Shown piece by piece: positions 15,326-24,960 of a stretch of DNA of 43,278 bases; within the stretch, counting starts at the first letter, position 1, and each line of letters opens with the position of its first letter. The DNA comes from Nematostella vectensis. Taxonomy: Eukaryota > Cnidaria > Anthozoa > Actiniaria > Edwardsiidae. Where the stretch lies: contig NW_026019275.1 of assembly GCF_932526225.1 (NCBI RefSeq), forward strand, positions 1 through 43,278, in the 5' to 3' direction. Under the pieces are notes generated by a model, which was given only the letters and a program-made list of their open reading frames with translations, was not told where the DNA came from and ran no database searches. The translations under genes and the position numbers were made by a program.

Positions 15326-18300
15326 ATGGCTGACAACGGTGACGATAATGACGATTGGCTTAGACGCTTGTTGGGAATATTACCAGACCCAAGTGAGGAT
15401 GAGGAGGAGGAGAATGCAGAGGGTGCACAGCTCCCCCCTGATTTTTTCTACGATGAGCTTATTGACACACCCCAGTTTGCTTCTCTCGATGAGTTGTTTG
15501 ACTACATAAACTACTATAACAATTTAGTGGAGGATGACTGTGTGTCTTTCGAGGACCCTTTTATGGGTGTACAACAAGGCGGCGGTAGCGGGGGAGTGAA
15601 GCGGAGGCGTGACCCTGAAGACGTTAGTGATAAGGATGATGTAGTGTATGAGTTGCGCCAAACATCAACCAAGCGGTCTACTAAAATGCGCACCGATTGC
15701 ACCGACTACGATTTGAAGGTCGATTTGCCCCTACGTGATAATCTAGAGGAGGCTTTGGAGGATGTTGAGGGAGTGCTAGACAGGGTGCTAGACGACACGT
15801 TACGTGGGGTGCAAGGGCATGACTACGCACGTATTACCATCGATGCTCCTTCTTTGAGGAACCCAATTGCGTTACCATTTATGCGACGTCACCAACTTAC
15901 CCCTCAGCGGATCATGGGTGTCATAGAGACGGTTGTGCAATCTAACCAACAGTTTGTGTTTGAGGGTGACTTCAGGCTCCATGTGATTCGTACTCATCTC
16001 CCATCAGGGGCTGGGAAAAACAAATTGAGGAACTCTTGTACATTGAACACGTGCGACTTGGATGCATGGAGGAAGGGGAAAAAAAGTATTATTCGTATTG
16101 AGAACAGCGATGAGTTATGTGCTGCACGCTCTATTGTGACTGGGATGGCTATCCTAACCATGGACCCTAATGCTACCAAGTTGTATAAGCCCACACCGGG
16201 CCGTACGCGTGGCCCCCCGCTCCCCTTGCAAACGGAACGTGCCAAGGTGTTGCATGCCGAGGCTGGTGTACCTGAAGGGTCTTGTGGGATCCCTGAGATC
16301 CAGCAATTCCAACAATATCTGAGGGGTCAAGGGTTCGAGTTGAATGTGGTGTCCCGGGAGCATGGTAATACTGTGATCTACTCTGGGGACTTACCTGACC
16401 CAAAGTATAGGCTTTACTTATACTATGCCAAGGGTCATTTTGATTACGTTAAGAGTATGCCCGGTTTGTTGGGGCGTTGCCACTATTGCACAATATGCAA
16501 GAAGGGTTACGACTCCAAGCTACAGCACAAGTGTGTGAATTCGTGTTATGGTTGCGGAGAGGTGGATTGTTCCCCTTTGGTACCACCACCGGAGCAAGAC
16601 CACCGTTGGGATTGGAAGTATTGCTCAGAGTGTAACAGGTACTTTCGTACCCCTAAGTGCTTCGAGAACCATAAACTCGTCAAGCCTAGAGGGTTACCCA
16701 ATAAGAAAGGTGTTACCCCTCGGTCGTACTGTCAGATGTATCATAAATGCGAGGCATGTGGTAAACGTATTGATATGCTTGCCACCCGGGAGGAGGGGAC
16801 GTCACATGTATGTGGGGAGTACAAGTGTACTGCCTGCAAAGAGGTGGTTTCCCCAGACCATTTGTGTTACGTGACTGTTGGTGCCAATGCTTTACCAAAG
16901 GACAAAGACGGTGATGATAGCATGCATCTTATCGTTTTCGATGTCGAGGCGATGCCATTGGGTGATAAACACGAGCCTAATTTTGTGGGCGCTCAAAAAC
17001 TGTGCGACACGTGTAAGGAGTGGTCCATGGATCGTTTGGAGTGCACCACGTGTGGGGTCCGAAAGCATAGTTTTACCAGTATCCGTGCGTTTTGCGACTG
17101 GTTATTTGGTGGCAGTAATGCTGGGTACACCTGCCTGGCACACAATTTTAAGGGGTACGACTCCTATTTTATCTTGGAGTACCTTTTTGAGAATGGTATT
17201 AAGCCCAATGTTATCTTCACTGGTGGCAAGGTGATGCATTTGAAGGTGGACTCGTTAAACATTGAGATGAAGTGTACCTTGAATTTTTTTCAAATGCCAC
17301 TGAGTAAGCTCCCAAAAGCTTTTGGGTTCGACCACATCACTCAGAAAGGTGTATTTCCTCACTTTTTTAATATTACCGAACACCAAGATTATGTAGGGCC
17401 TATGCCAGATTTGAGTTATTACGACTTACGGAGTATGAAGGAGGAGGACGCAAACGCTGTCGCTCAATGGCATCAGGAGCAAGTCACCCGTGGGGTTGTG
17501 TTCAACTTGAGGGAGGAACTTGCTAACTATTGTCACCAAGATGTTGAAGTACTGAAGAGGGCAGTGGTAGCCTTCGATAAACTCATCATGGATGCGGTTG
17601 GTCTCCATCCGTTCAAGATAGCTATCACCATAGCCTCGTTATCTAGTCGGATTCTGCGCTCGAAGTTCTTGGAGGAGGGTAAAATTGGCCTAGTCCCTTT
17701 ACGTGGGTACCGTGGGCACGATGTGCAGTCTTTGAAGGCACTACAGTGGCTGAAATACCTGGAGCGCCGTGACGGTGTGTGTATCCGACATGCGGGAAAT
17801 GGAGGCGAGGTGCGCTTAGCTGGTAGAATTAAGGTAGATGGTTATGCTGCTGACACTAACACTGTGTACCAATACCAAGGTTGTTTTTACCATGGGTGTC
17901 CTACTTGCTTCCTACCTGATACTGTGAACCCCTTGACACATACTACTATGAGGGAGCTCCGCGATCACACACGTGCTACAGAGTTACGCCTAAGAGCTTT
18001 AGGGTATAATTACGAGGAGGTATGGGAGTGTCAATTCGACGCTAGGCTGAGCAGTGATGTACAACTGCAAGCCCTTGTGGGGGAGGTGGAGCATTCGATC
18101 CCCCTCAACCCCCGTGATGCCTTCTTTGGTGGCAGGACAAATGCCATTCAATTGCATTACGAAGCAAAGGTCTGTGAGGGCGAACGGATACATTATTACG
18201 ACTTCACATCCTTGTACCCTTGGGTAAACGCCACGTGCGAGTACCCCGTTGGTCACCCCGACGCGATTGTCACCGAGAACTTTAATGAAGACCTCCACGC

Positions 18301-19447
18301 ATACAAGGGGCTCATGAAGATTCGTGTCCTACCTCCCCGTGACCTCTTCTTCCCAGTCCTCCCTGTCAGGGTAAATCAGAAGCTGATGTTTCCACTGTGT
18401 CGCAGTTGTGCTGAGATGGAGGAGCAAGGGAGCTGCAACCATTCGGATGAGGAGCGGGCGTTCACAGGCACGTGGTGTCACCCCGAGGTCTTCAAGGCTA
18501 TCGAGGAGGGGTACACTGTACTCCGTGTTTACGAGATATGGCATTGGGAGGAGTGGGAGCGCTTGTTCAAGGGGTATATCGATACCTTTTTGAAATTCAA
18601 GCAGGAGGCTTCGGGGTGGCCAGCGTGGTGTGACACTGACTCGGATAAGCAGCGTTACATTGACGAGTACGAGCAACACCAAGGTGTCCGATTGGACAAA
18701 GAGAAGATCGCAAAGAACCCAGGCCTCCGCAGTGTGGCAAAGATGGGGTTAAATTGTATGTGGGGGAAGTTTGGGGAGCAGCCAAACCCAAGGCGGACCA
18801 AATACATTAGCGAGCCTATTGAGTATTTTGATTTACTGACGAACGATAGCATAGAGGTGAACGATGTGTTCATTGTGAGTGATGACCTTATCCAAGTTCA
18901 CTATAAACTGGGCGAGAGATTTCAAGAGTTGAAGCCACATACTAATGTTATCATAGCGGCCTTCACCACAGCGTTTGCACGGTTGGCATTGTTTGGGGTA
19001 ATGAGACGCCTAGGCCCTCGATGCCTGTATCATGATACGGATAGTGTCATCTTCCTACACCGCCCTGGGGAGTGGGAGCCACCCCTTGGTGACTACCTAG
19101 GGGATTTGACTAGTGAGTTAGACGAGGGGGATTTCATCGACTGTTACTCCTCGACTGGTCCAAAGAGTTATGCGTATACCACTTACAGTGGGAAATCTGT
19201 GTGTAAGGTGAAAGGACTGCACTTGAATGTCCGTACGGCTGGTATTGTTAACCAGAAGACTATGATAGAGCTCTTGACTGGTGAGGGGGACGAAGAACGT
19301 CATGTGGTTCTCCCTTACACTATTGTCCGTAATACGATAGGTAGGACCTTGCACACTGTGCCAGCGCATAAAACTTTTAAAATGGTGTATAACAAACGGG
19401 TGCGTAGGGGGATGCTCACCTACCCTTATGGGTATTACTCACTGTAA
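15326..19447 (+). CDS. Protein-primed family B DNA polymerase (pPolB)
   Basis: 1373 aa, starting in ACCATGG context. It replicates the linear element from protein-primed ends. The N terminus is acidic. Residues about 385-520 hold a long Cys/His zinc-ribbon cluster. Exonuclease motifs: ExoI FDVEAMP (about 538), ExoII NFKGYDSY (about 607), ExoIII NYCHQDVEVL (about 733). Polymerase motifs: A, YYDFTSLYPW (about 957); B, KMGLNCMWGKFG (about 1138); C, YHDTDSVIF (about 1234). All catalytic Asp/Glu positions are present and the frame is uninterrupted. Length and the zinc cluster are typical of Polinton polymerases. It is the only plus-strand gene in its transcription unit, ending with AATAAA at 19474. 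Confidence 0.97.
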   Translation: MADNGDDNDDWLRRLLGILPDPSEDEEEENAEGAQLPPDFFYDELIDTPQFASLDELFDYINYYNNLVEDDCVSFEDPFMGVQQGGGSGGVKRRRDPEDVSDKDDVVYELRQTSTKRSTKMRTDCTDYDLKVDLPLRDNLEEALEDVEGVLDRVLDDTLRGVQGHDYARITIDAPSLRNPIALPFMRRHQLTPQRIMGVIETVVQSNQQFVFEGDFRLHVIRTHLPSGAGKNKLRNSCTLNTCDLDAWRKGKKSIIRIENSDELCAARSIVTGMAILTMDPNATKLYKPTPGRTRGPPLPLQTERAKVLHAEAGVPEGSCGIPEIQQFQQYLRGQGFELNVVSREHGNTVIYSGDLPDPKYRLYLYYAKGHFDYVKSMPGLLGRCHYCTICKKGYDSKLQHKCVNSCYGCGEVDCSPLVPPPEQDHRWDWKYCSECNRYFRTPKCFENHKLVKPRGLPNKKGVTPRSYCQMYHKCEACGKRIDMLATREEGTSHVCGEYKCTACKEVVSPDHLCYVTVGANALPKDKDGDDSMHLIVFDVEAMPLGDKHEPNFVGAQKLCDTCKEWSMDRLECTTCGVRKHSFTSIRAFCDWLFGGSNAGYTCLAHNFKGYDSYFILEYLFENGIKPNVIFTGGKVMHLKVDSLNIEMKCTLNFFQMPLSKLPKAFGFDHITQKGVFPHFFNITEHQDYVGPMPDLSYYDLRSMKEEDANAVAQWHQEQVTRGVVFNLREELANYCHQDVEVLKRAVVAFDKLIMDAVGLHPFKIAITIASLSSRILRSKFLEEGKIGLVPLRGYRGHDVQSLKALQWLKYLERRDGVCIRHAGNGGEVRLAGRIKVDGYAADTNTVYQYQGCFYHGCPTCFLPDTVNPLTHTTMRELRDHTRATELRLRALGYNYEEVWECQFDARLSSDVQLQALVGEVEHSIPLNPRDAFFGGRTNAIQLHYEAKVCEGERIHYYDFTSLYPWVNATCEYPVGHPDAIVTENFNEDLHAYKGLMKIRVLPPRDLFFPVLPVRVNQKLMFPLCRSCAEMEEQGSCNHSDEERAFTGTWCHPEVFKAIEEGYTVLRVYEIWHWEEWERLFKGYIDTFLKFKQEASGWPAWCDTDSDKQRYIDEYEQHQGVRLDKEKIAKNPGLRSVAKMGLNCMWGKFGEQPNPRRTKYISEPIEYFDLLTNDSIEVNDVFIVSDDLIQVHYKLGERFQELKPHTNVIIAAFTTAFARLALFGVMRRLGPRCLYHDTDSVIFLHRPGEWEPPLGDYLGDLTSELDEGDFIDCYSSTGPKSYAYTTYSGKSVCKVKGLHLNVRTAGIVNQKTMIELLTGEGDEERHVVLPYTIVRNTIGRTLHTVPAHKTFKMVYNKRVRRGMLTYPYGYYSL

Positions 19448-19473
19448 GTCTATCAAATAACTATGGTAATGAC

Positions 19474-19479
19474 AATAAA
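19474..19479 (+). terminator. Poly(A) signal AATAAA after PolB
   Basis: 27 bp downstream of the PolB stop, followed by a GT-rich stretch (gtggtggtc) typical of downstream elements. Confidence 0.65.
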
Positions 19480-19565
19480 AAAAGAGGGTTCCTCACCTGT
19501 GGTGGTCAGCGTCTTATTCTCAGCATAAATAAGAGGGTGGGTGTGGCTAGGGTATCACTTGCGGT

Positions 19566-19982
19566 ATGGGTTGCTTTGGTACGGGTCCTCTCCATCCCCG
19601 TTTCGATTGCCGTACAGCGTTAGAACGCATGCGTTGTCTCTTCGCATGTTGTGGGGGTAACATTACCATTCGGGACTCGCAACTCGATGGCAAAGCCCCC
19701 GACAAAAACGAAAGTGGAAAAAGGGTATGGTACGAAGAAGAAGAAGAGGAGGAAGAAGAGGGGGAGGGTGGGTACGTCAGTAGTAAGGAAGATGGAGGGG
19801 AGGGAGAAGAGGATGACCAAGAAAGCTACCTACCATCTTCTCCAACAAATCTATTACAATCCGGAGCATCCAGCGGCCTTGGGGGGAGTGAACAAACTAC
19901 TCCGAGCGGTACGTTCGAAGGGGGTGAGTCGTGCCCAAGTGGAGGCATGGCTTCGGACCCAATCCACTTACACGGTCCATAA
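19566..19982 (+). CDS. Acidic ORF overprinting the integrase 5' end (uncertain)
   Basis: 138 aa from the first ATG of the transcript, in a different frame from integrase. It starts MGC with a small residue at position 6, which fits an N-myristoylation/palmitoylation signal, and contains a nine-Glu run and an acidic middle. Most of it is read antiphase to the Lys/Arg-rich integrase N terminus, so the acidity may be a by-product. It could be a real overlapping gene or just an upstream ORF. Confidence 0.35.
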   Translation: MGCFGTGPLHPRFDCRTALERMRCLFACCGGNITIRDSQLDGKAPDKNESGKRVWYEEEEEEEEEGEGGYVSSKEDGGEGEEDDQESYLPSSPTNLLQSGASSGLGGSEQTTPSGTFEGGESCPSGGMASDPIHLHGP

Positions 19983-20934
19983 GCCCTATAGGCGGCGGTA
20001 CTCACGCCAACGGGTGATCGTGAATGGGATGGATGAGCAATGGCAAGCGGATTTGTGTGACATGCAAGCGTATAGTTCGGTGAATGATGGGTACAAATAT
20101 ATACTCACCGGGATTGACATATTGAGCAAATATGGGTGGGCTGTCCCTTTGAAAGACAAGACAGGTCCTCAGATCGTTAAGGCGTTTGAGGGAATTTTCA
20201 AGGGCGGACGTCAACCTGAAAAGCTTCAGACAGATGACGGAACTGAGTTTAGGAACCGAACATTTCAAGCGTTCCTTAAATCGAAGGGGATCCATTACTT
20301 CTCCACGCGCAGTGAGCTAAAGGCCTCTGTGGTGGAGCGGTTTAATCGTACCCTTAAGACTTGGATGTGGCGTTGGTTTACTCTTAAGGAGACCCGACGG
20401 TATATTGAGTTGTTACCCAAGCTGGTCTACAACTACAACCACTCCTACCACCGTAGTATTCGTCGTGCCCCAGCGGATGTAGTTACGTACGATGATGCTC
20501 AGGAGGTATGGGGTGTCTTGTATGGAGGTAAAAAGACGGGTGTGAAGCCCAAAAAAGCGAAAAAGAGACCATTACCAAAATTCCATGTTGGGGATAAAGT
20601 GCGAATCAGTAAAGTCAAACACATCTTCGCCAAAGGGTACACCCCAAACTGGACAGAGGAGGTGTTCACGGTGGGCCAGCGGTACGATGACCCAAAACAG
20701 AAAGACTATGCGTACCGTCTCCGTGAGTACGACGGGTCGTGGCTAGAGGGGCGGTTTTACGAGCCTGAACTGCAACCTGTCCACATCGACGAGGAGGAGG
20801 AGCTGTATCGCATCGAAAGAGTAGTCAAGTCACGTGGGAAGGGGAGGGGTAAAGAATACTTTGTGAAATGGCGCGGGTGGCCTGCTAAGTACAACAGTTG
20901 GGTGTCTGCTGAGCAAATGCATAAAATTGCGTGA
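19687..20934 (+). CDS. Retroviral-type (rve/DDE) integrase with chromodomain
   Basis: 415 aa from the first in-frame ATG (19687). It inserts the element into host DNA. Residues 1-50 are very basic. The catalytic core has D122 (QADLCDMQ context), D183 or D184 (QTDDGTEF) and E217 (SVVERFNRT), the Polinton-type DDE triad. After an SH3-like region (about 300-350), residues 373-415 form a chromodomain (YRIERVV, FVKWRGWP, NSWV). Chromodomains in mobile integrases are known to steer insertion to methylated-histone chromatin; that targeting here is inference. An upstream ATG at 19566 opens a different frame, so integrase probably uses leaky scanning or splicing. Confidence 0.96.
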   Translation: MAKPPTKTKVEKGYGTKKKKRRKKRGRVGTSVVRKMEGREKRMTKKATYHLLQQIYYNPEHPAALGGVNKLLRAVRSKGVSRAQVEAWLRTQSTYTVHKPYRRRYSRQRVIVNGMDEQWQADLCDMQAYSSVNDGYKYILTGIDILSKYGWAVPLKDKTGPQIVKAFEGIFKGGRQPEKLQTDDGTEFRNRTFQAFLKSKGIHYFSTRSELKASVVERFNRTLKTWMWRWFTLKETRRYIELLPKLVYNYNHSYHRSIRRAPADVVTYDDAQEVWGVLYGGKKTGVKPKKAKKRPLPKFHVGDKVRISKVKHIFAKGYTPNWTEEVFTVGQRYDDPKQKDYAYRLREYDGSWLEGRFYEPELQPVHIDEEEELYRIERVVKSRGKGRGKEYFVKWRGWPAKYNSWVSAEQMHKIA

Positions 20935-20968
20935 GACGCACGTTCTCCCTCAGTTACGCTCACGCACC

Positions 20969-22006
20969 ATGACGGACCAAGAGCCATTCTACGTCACGTT
21001 ACCCAGTAACGCTATCGAAGATGCTTTCCCTGGTAACACCATCAGCGATTTTACCATACGGACGCCAAAGACGTTCGACTTACGTGATGGGAAGTGGCAA
21101 GTAGGGCTAGTACACCTCATCTACCCTAGGACATGGCTAAAGTTTTCACCCGAGGATACTGACGTTTGGATCTATCATAAAGTCCCAGACCCCAATTGGT
21201 ATGCCAGTTGGGCTGACAAGGGCAATCCACAGGCCCTTATCCCTCAAGATAAAATAACGACTAAATGGACGCATATTAAGCTGGATGATTTCAAAGTCCC
21301 AAAGTGGCATGAAGTCGCCTTCAGCCTCAAGAGAGCTATAGACATATTCAACGAGGGTAGGGTGTGGGTGAGAAAGCAACTTGGTCAAGGTAGTGTGTGG
21401 GATGTGGATATGGCTGTAGACACACCGGCGAGACAGATCAACATAGCAATAGCAAAGGGGTGCCAACTTCTCCTACGGCTACGGACTGCAATGGCACTAG
21501 GGTTCAGACAATGGGACTCTGGGGAGTGGCTCGAGCAATTAGATACAAACGATGGAGTCATTCCACCCAATTACCAGTTTGGCCCGACCGAAACACACAG
21601 GACCCTATTGAATTGGGTACCCTTTAGCTATGATGAGCGGAGCTTGTTCCCGGGCTCCGAGGACTCCAACAACCCCCCAGCTACACGGCCATTCTCCTCT
21701 AAGGAGTCTGACATTATCATCGAGGAGCTACAGCCCTTTCAAAACATGTATGTGTACTCTAACATGACCGAGGGGAACCTCGTCATAGGGAGTGATAGCA
21801 GCAACCTCTTACGTGTGATAGCACCCGGGGGGAGCGGCCATGGTGCCGTGGAGCGTGATTTCACCATACCCTATTACTTCCCAGCACGTACCCAACTTGT
21901 GGATAGGGTCCGCTTCTATATAACTGACGACAAAGGGCGGCCCATCTCATTCCAGTCTGGTGCCGTGGTGGGGACATTGCATTTTAAACCTATTCCGTTC
22001 GCTTGA
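20969..22006 (+). CDS. Penton-like minor capsid protein 1 (single jelly roll, putative)
   Basis: 345 aa from the ATG in ACCATGA context. It starts FYVTLPSNA and continues DFTIRTPKTFDLRDGKWQVGL, a signature of Polinton minor capsid proteins. The C-terminal half has FQNMYVYSNMTEGN and YITDDKGRPISF, shared with the next gene. It probably forms capsid vertices. Only 34 nt after the integrase stop, with no TATA of its own seen. Confidence 0.75.
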   Translation: MTDQEPFYVTLPSNAIEDAFPGNTISDFTIRTPKTFDLRDGKWQVGLVHLIYPRTWLKFSPEDTDVWIYHKVPDPNWYASWADKGNPQALIPQDKITTKWTHIKLDDFKVPKWHEVAFSLKRAIDIFNEGRVWVRKQLGQGSVWDVDMAVDTPARQINIAIAKGCQLLLRLRTAMALGFRQWDSGEWLEQLDTNDGVIPPNYQFGPTETHRTLLNWVPFSYDERSLFPGSEDSNNPPATRPFSSKESDIIIEELQPFQNMYVYSNMTEGNLVIGSDSSNLLRVIAPGGSGHGAVERDFTIPYYFPARTQLVDRVRFYITDDKGRPISFQSGAVVGTLHFKPIPFA

Positions 22007-22009
22007 ACG

Positions 22010-23050
22010 ATGACAAACAGGGAGCTCATACTTCACGTATCCAGCGCTGACCGGGAGTTGGGTGGTGAAATTGGCGATTTTGTTGTGAGGTTTCCCAGGA
22101 CGCTTGACCTGCGCGGCGGGAGATGGGAGGTAGGAGTTTTATCCGTCAACTACAGTCCCCACTACGACACCTTTGCCGACGAGGAGCACGACCTTTGGAT
22201 TATGTGCAGGCACTCGTACTCGCCATCAGCTGCGCCTTACCTCCAATGGCATAAGTTGACCCTTCTGAAGTCAAAGATGGGTAATTGGTCGCAATTGACA
22301 CTGAACCTACGGCTCGTAATCGATGGGTTTAACATGTCCCGGCAAACCACGAGGCAAGCGCTACAACAGGATTACCTAGACTTAGAAATGGTACCCGATG
22401 AGTACAACGAGAAAGTTGTGTTCAAAGTGGGGTGGGGTAATCGTGTGTTGATACGGAGACGGCTCGCTGCAAGGCTTGGCTACAGTGACGCCTCCCTATC
22501 CGACCAGGGGCCATTCTACGCAACGTTATTACCACCAATCAGTGTAGGAGACGTTACTCACCCATTAGCGGTAAGGGGTGTCCTTCCCCCTGACTATCCC
22601 ATCACCGCGAGAGAGCCCCCAAGCCTACCCGAGACGTCTGCTACTTCACATTTGCTACCTCAATGGACTGTGTTCGATTACTCCCTCCCCAAAGGGAGTA
22701 CAAACGTCCGCGAGTACCCATCCAGTTCCCACCCCGTTTTTGATGTCAAAACTTTCCAAAACATGTATTTGTACTCGAATATCACCGCCAGCAACTACAT
22801 CCTAGGGAGCAGTACCCGGAATGTATTACGCGTAATGGTTGACAGGGGGAAACCTGGTGACCTAGGTGTGGAGCGGGACTTCGACAGACCATTCTACTTC
22901 CCCCTACGCTTAGAACTCATCAACGACATCCACCTCTATATAACAGATGACACAGGCAGAACGATACCATTCTTGTCGGGGGGCTTCGAGGTAACACTTC
23001 ATTTTAGACGCAAGGCACAGTTATGGTCTTCCCCCTCTTGGCAGGGTTAG
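22010..23050 (+). CDS. Penton-like minor capsid protein 2 (paralogue)
   Basis: 346 aa. Same architecture as its upstream neighbour: DFVVRFPRTLDLRGGRWEVGV near the N terminus, and FQNMYLYSNITASN then YITDDTGRTIPF near the C terminus. The two are clearly paralogous but well diverged. Its ATG is 3 nt after the upstream stop and its end overlaps the next ORF by 28 nt, suggesting coupled translation or shared spliced transcripts. A second penton-like protein could serve special vertices; that is inference. Confidence 0.72.
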   Translation: MTNRELILHVSSADRELGGEIGDFVVRFPRTLDLRGGRWEVGVLSVNYSPHYDTFADEEHDLWIMCRHSYSPSAAPYLQWHKLTLLKSKMGNWSQLTLNLRLVIDGFNMSRQTTRQALQQDYLDLEMVPDEYNEKVVFKVGWGNRVLIRRRLAARLGYSDASLSDQGPFYATLLPPISVGDVTHPLAVRGVLPPDYPITAREPPSLPETSATSHLLPQWTVFDYSLPKGSTNVREYPSSSHPVFDVKTFQNMYLYSNITASNYILGSSTRNVLRVMVDRGKPGDLGVERDFDRPFYFPLRLELINDIHLYITDDTGRTIPFLSGGFEVTLHFRRKAQLWSSPSWQG

Positions 23051-23550
23051 CTGGAACTCTCTTAGCCCCTATCCTTGGTCCTCTCTTTGGTGGACAACAA
23101 GGGCGCGGCTCCCATGCAATAGCCGACGCTGGTGTAATAAGGGGGTATGACATTAGAAACCCACCCCCTTTCATTGATATGGAGCAACGGGGGATGGGTA
23201 GCCAAGCGTTCCAAGGTGCTCCCCTTGGTCAATTGGGGTGGGGGAGCGCCCATGGTGAAGCGTTCCGCGGTTACCCTGTGGTGGTACAAACTGGGGGTGG
23301 CCTTGGGTCACTCAACACAGACTTACCCTTCGACGCCTCGGGGAGTATTCCAATTGGCCATACAACATTCGGGACAACCTCCCCCAAGACGGGGAGACAA
23401 ATTGCTCATAGAGTGAAAATTATGCCAAAGACTGTACCTCTTGGCGCCCCCTCCACAGGGGTACCTCGGAGAAGCCATCGGCGCCGTAAAGTCACACCCT
23501 CTCACAGACGTCAAAGGGGTGGGAGAAGACCTATGGATATCTTCGACTAG
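23023..23550 (+). CDS. Virion protein with hydrophobic N terminus (pVI-like role possible)
   Basis: 175 aa. Residues 1-24 are hydrophobic and Gly/Leu-rich (LLAGLAGTLLAPILGPLF), then a Gly-rich middle and a very basic C terminus (RRSHRRRKV, then RRQRGGRR). Its position between minor and major capsid genes and its charge pattern suggest a minor or membrane-active virion component, comparable in layout to adenovirus pVI. No homology is visible to prove that. It overlaps the upstream penton-like gene by 28 nt. Confidence 0.6.
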   Translation: MVFPLLAGLAGTLLAPILGPLFGGQQGRGSHAIADAGVIRGYDIRNPPPFIDMEQRGMGSQAFQGAPLGQLGWGSAHGEAFRGYPVVVQTGGGLGSLNTDLPFDASGSIPIGHTTFGTTSPKTGRQIAHRVKIMPKTVPLGAPSTGVPRRSHRRRKVTPSHRRQRGGRRPMDIFD

Positions 23551-23642
23551 GGAGAAAAAAAAAAAGATAAAACTGTCTACAAGTGACGTCATACCCCCAG
23601 TTCATACCCACCCTTGCCACGAAGAAGAGCTCCCTTTACACC
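23551..23642 (+). promoter_or_regulatory. Major capsid gene leader: A tract and CRE site
   Basis: A purine run with ten consecutive A starts near 23555. A full TGACGTCA site lies at 23584-23591, 52 bp before the ATG. No TATA box is seen, unlike the early-type promoters. Confidence 0.45.
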
Positions 23643-24953
23643 ATGAGTACTGCGCATGTTCTCGAGGGGTCACAGCAAGTGGCCAACCCCGGTATGGGAT
23701 TGTTCACTATGCCAGCCACGGATGTCGCTTTGAAAGATGGGAAGTTTATACCCTACACACCCAGCGATGAGAGCTCCAACCACATTGAGTGGTACATTCA
23801 TCCTACTACCACCTACATTGACCTTCAAAAAACACACATAAAACTGAAAGTCAAGATCACTAAGACCAATAACCAGAACCTCACGGCCGACGAGGCTGCC
23901 ACTTTTGTGAACAATGTTGGCCATTCCTTGTTCAAACAAGTCAAGGTAGAGTTGAACAATATGCCAATCACTCTACAAACGGACTCGTATCCGTTTAAAG
24001 CCTACATTAGTAACCTACTCAACTACACCAGAGAGGGACAAGACTCCTTCTTAGGCCTTAGTCTTTGGCATAAAGACACAGCCGGCAAAATGGACGTCAC
24101 CGCTGTAACGGGTGCTGGGGCAACAAACAAAGGCCTGATCAAACGCAACTCTTACACAGCCCTGAGTGCGGAGGTTGGCCTAATCATCAACCTAGATGTT
24201 GATCTTTTCAAGTGTGGGCGATACTTGTTGAGTGGTGTCCCAATGAAGATCAGGTTGGAGATGGCAACGCCAGCCTTTGCCCTTATGGGAAGTGGGAAGT
24301 TTGTCATAACACCAGGTTCAACCCTCCGATTGTATCACGTTACCCCAACAGATACTATAGGACTAACTCATGGCACTGCACTGGTCCAGCACAAATTAGC
24401 CAAATACCCTGTGACCACAGCTGTGGTTAAAACAGAGCAGGTTGAGAGCGGAAAACTCACCAAAAGGTTCAATGACCTGTGGAACGGACTCATCCCAAAG
24501 CGAATGGTATTTGGTCTTATCACTAACGCTGCCTACGCTGGGGACTACGATAAGAATCCCTACAATTTCTTCTTGACGAACGTTACTAACATTGAGTTAC
24601 GGGTGAATGGTGTTGAGACCCCCTTCACAAGCATCAAAAACATTGCTGGGGATGCTATAGACTTGTACTACATGATGCACGAAGGCATAAATGGCAAAAC
24701 GGGGCGTACAAAAGGCCTGAACATCAACCGTGATGAGTTCTTTGGGGGATATGGATTGATTGTCTACGATCTTACAGCGGCAGGAAACGCCTCATCCGGG
24801 TACTTTCAGCCACAGTATAAAGGCACGGTGTCACTGGACCTAACGTTCAGTACAGCTCCCACCGAGGTGCTTACAGTAGTGCTGTACGGAGAGTTCAACA
24901 ACGTCATGGAGATAGACGCCGCCCGTCGTGTAATGTACACCATCCAAGGGTAA
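23643..24953 (+). CDS. Major capsid protein (hexon-like, double jelly roll)
   Basis: 436 aa from ATG in CCATGAG context; an upstream GTG-opened extension is not a plausible eukaryotic start. The segment around residues 95-145 (FVNNVGHSLFKQVKVELN, then DSYPFKAYISNLLNYTREG) is the hallmark of Polinton/adintovirus major capsid proteins. The C-terminal half has the strand-rich pattern expected of a second jelly roll (GLIVYDLTAAG, VSLDLTFS, VLTVVLYGEFNNVMEID). Known family members form trimeric hexon-like capsomers. The frame is intact, so capsids could in principle be built. Confidence 0.92.
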   Translation: MSTAHVLEGSQQVANPGMGLFTMPATDVALKDGKFIPYTPSDESSNHIEWYIHPTTTYIDLQKTHIKLKVKITKTNNQNLTADEAATFVNNVGHSLFKQVKVELNNMPITLQTDSYPFKAYISNLLNYTREGQDSFLGLSLWHKDTAGKMDVTAVTGAGATNKGLIKRNSYTALSAEVGLIINLDVDLFKCGRYLLSGVPMKIRLEMATPAFALMGSGKFVITPGSTLRLYHVTPTDTIGLTHGTALVQHKLAKYPVTTAVVKTEQVESGKLTKRFNDLWNGLIPKRMVFGLITNAAYAGDYDKNPYNFFLTNVTNIELRVNGVETPFTSIKNIAGDAIDLYYMMHEGINGKTGRTKGLNINRDEFFGGYGLIVYDLTAAGNASSGYFQPQYKGTVSLDLTFSTAPTEVLTVVLYGEFNNVMEIDAARRVMYTIQG

Positions 24954-24960
24954 AGGATAA

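Noticed and set aside
19687-20934. Retrotransposon (LTR) origin of the rve integrase
   Set aside because: No reverse transcriptase, gag or LTRs; PolB, capsid, protease and TIRs identify a Polinton.
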